NCBI GenBank assembly: GCA_036873755.1
Contig: JAVTVY010025151.1
Location: 48,110 to 112,109, forward strand
Direction: 5' to 3'
Length of the DNA: 64,000 nt
From: Hanleya hanleyi
Lineage: Eukaryota; Mollusca; Polyplacophora; Lepidopleurida; Hanleyidae
Shown: piece by piece, positions 62,280 to 64,000 of the stretch
How positions within the stretch are numbered: the first letter of the stretch is position 1
How the letters are laid out: every line of letters begins with the position of its first letter
Program-made: the position numbers and the translations under genes
The notes under the pieces: model-generated
What the model was told of the DNA's origin: nothing
Seen by the model: the letters and a program-made list of their open reading frames with translations, nothing else
Databases searched by the model: none

Positions 62280-62826
62280 CCCTATCTGGCCTAGGATTTT
62301 TGGGACCTATCCTGGCCTGCGGGGGTGGGGGGCGAAATGCCCCCCCCCCCTAATTATTGTTCTTACCCCTTGAACTAGGGGACTGAAACTTACCCTTGGG
62401 TCAAGCTGTACCAGAAAGGCCGCCTTGATAACGTCACAGTCACGTCATTTTCAAAAACGACATTTTTTGGTCGGATTTTCCGATTTTTTTATTTATGCAA
62501 TTTCTCCGCAAAAACTGCATGATAAATTAGTAAATATTAATGTGATGTGAAATAAAATAGTTTTTGCCCACTTTTCATTGCGAAAAAGCAGAAATTTTGA
62601 AGAAATATGGCAAAAACATCACTTTTCTGGTACCCACGTGGCCGCCATCTTGAATTTACCCATGATACTCTGCTCCGGGGGTTATGCTAATAGGCTAAAA
62701 ATGACCCCAATATGATAAACTAAAAAGTCAAGGCGTTTCAGCTCTCCATTTTTAGCGTTCCGGAGATAGCGCAGAAAGTTTGGTAGGGGGGCCATTCCCG
62801 CCCCCCCCCCCCCAGGCCAGGTAGGG
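62280..62826 (+). mobile_element. Complete piggyBac-like MITE, 547 bp
   Basis: Flanked by TTAA (62276-62279 and 62827-62830). The termini CCCTATCTGGCCTAGG and CCAGGCCAGGTAGGG are inverted repeats. CCCT termini with a TTAA target are the hallmark of the piggyBac superfamily. The interior has G/C homopolymer runs next to both ends, a TTTATGCAATTTCTCCGCAA block and CCACGTGGCCGCCATCTTGA, but no coding frame. Related copies are at 24545-25014, 45779-46422 and 50413-50974. Confidence 0.88.
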
Positions 62827-62830
62827 TTAA

Positions 62831-64000
62831 AGAAGTTGACTGGAGTATAAATGATCATAACTACAATGACCCGAACATTCCCTTACAGAACTTCCTCTCA
62901 AAATTTGAACCTATTGATGACGAATGTTTTCCTGTGACAGCTATCAAACCCTCCGCGAAAAAGATCATTAAACCTTGGATGACGTCTGGGATATTAAAGT
63001 TTATTCATGAAACAAATATTGGAGAAACTTGCCGTTTCTAAGATATCAGAATTTCTGGATACTAATAATGTTTTCTACAATGACCAATACGGCTTTAGAG
63101 CCAATCATTCCACTGCATTAGCAGCTTCCTCTTTATACGACGCGCTCATTACAGCCAAAGGATCTAAACGTTATAGCATAGTTTCTTTCCGTGACCCATC
63201 TAAAGCCTTTGATACAGTTAACCAAATTATCTTACCTTCCAAACTTAACCAATATGGCTTCAGAGGTTTATCGAATACCTGGTTTAGCAGACCACAAAAT
63301 GTAGTTTTCAGTGAAGTATTATCGGATCCAATGTATGTTAACTGTGGAGTGCCCTAAGGGTCAATTCTTGGGCCAGTTTGTTTCTCTCTTGTATATTAAC
63401 GATATAAACAACGTAACAGATATATTGAAAATCATTCTTTTTGCAGATGATACCAGTGCCGTATTTTCTTCAAATAACCCTGTCGAGGCTATTAACACCA
63501 TGGCCCATGAACTCCAGAAGTTACACTCTTGGTTTTGTTGCAACCGCTTATCGTTGAACATAAAGAAAACTAAATACATGTTAGTCAAACCCAATGCCCA
63601 TATACCTTCAACTAACGTACTTTCATTATCTGTATCAGGCGCAGAAATTGAACTTGTCCATCAATTTAAATTCATAGGCCTCATTATTAATGATCAGCTG
63701 AACTGAAAAACTCATATAAATTACATAGGCAATACGGTATCTAGAAATATTGACATCATAAATCATATCAAAAGCTCCTTGAATAAAAAGACATTATTTA
63801 TATTATATTATTCTATGATATTTCCGTACTTGAAATATTGCAACGTTTTGTGGGGAAATACATATGTTACTCATTTAAACCCATTAATTATACTGCAGAA
63901 GCGCGTGATCAGGGCAAACTGGCTCATACACTACCCCTGTTCAGAGAATTGAACATCCTACTCTTACTCAAGTTGAACAAATATTCTTCCCTTCTCCTTG
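62831..64000 (+). pseudogene. LINE relic, second copy of the 35 kb family, cut by window end
   Basis: Starts EVDWSINDHNYNDPNIPLQN right after the MITE, reads KKIIKPWMT, then jumps by an internal deletion to RT (KQILEKLAVSKISEFLDTNN, QYGFRANHSTALAASSL). It continues to DPSKAFDTVNQI, a TAA in place of Q in the VP-GSILGP box at 63355, catalytic FADDTSAVF, and thumb WFCCNRLSLNIKKTKYMLVK. About 210 residues present in the other copy are missing between the first two parts. More frame changes follow near 63700. Confidence 0.85.

Overview
The window is eukaryotic nuclear DNA: genes are split by GT-AG introns, intergenic space is large, and roughly half of what can be recognised is transposon relics and tandem repeats. 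A marine mollusc, most likely a gastropod, is the best guess. The reason is a recurring GTGAGTGAGTGA / CAATATTTCAGCTATATAGCG repeat tail of the kind that is abundant in gastropod genomes, together with the two cytochrome P450 types present. This is an inference, because no species-diagnostic gene was seen.

Two protein-coding host genes are supported, both on the + strand. Gene 1 (2046-29258) is a mitochondrial-clan cytochrome P450 spread over at least eight recognisable exons and 27 kb. It has a basic presequence, the PGP hinge, the I-helix SAGSDT, the K-helix ESFR and the heme loop FGHGPRNCIG. Exon 2 carries a frame change inside an otherwise well-spliced exon, and the short exon between the K-helix and the PERW region was not found, so this copy may be a pseudogene or misassembled. 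Gene 2 (48267-53711) is a microsomal clan-2 P450 in four exons whose phases all agree. It gives an intact 495-residue protein with every signature motif.

Layout: 1-483 foldback element; 484-2045 repeats; 2046-29258 gene 1, whose introns hold MITEs, a 2 kb TIR element, an L1/Tx1-like LINE relic, a Penelope-type GIY-YIG relic, a GATATC palindrome array, and a 49-bp satellite split by a 3 kb insertion; 29259-31360 no gene seen; 31362-34245 an inverted copy of a DNA-virus-like element, split by a LINE with an intact RNase H reading frame; 35340-38589 a nearly full-length but decayed LINE; 38590-40860 short repeats; 40860-45575 the main copy of the virus-like element (zinc-finger relic, EEPME-repeat protein, P-loop ATPase relic, small membrane ORFs, TATA and CRE-like sites); 45779-46422 a piggyBac-like MITE; 46430-47400 coding relics; 47975-53711 gene 2; 54457-57380 tandem duplications and a 155-bp satellite; 57440-58260 a LINE RNase H relic; 59820-61060 a 19-bp minisatellite; 62280-62826 another MITE; 62831-64000 a second copy of the 35 kb LINE family, running off the edge.

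The two P450s are probably not functionally coupled. One is predicted mitochondrial (adrenodoxin-dependent, typically steroid or secosteroid-like substrates) and the other is ER-bound (P450 reductase-dependent, xenobiotic or lipid oxidation). The most unusual region is 31-45.6 kb, where relics of an apparent endogenous DNA-virus-like element exist in two inverted copies.
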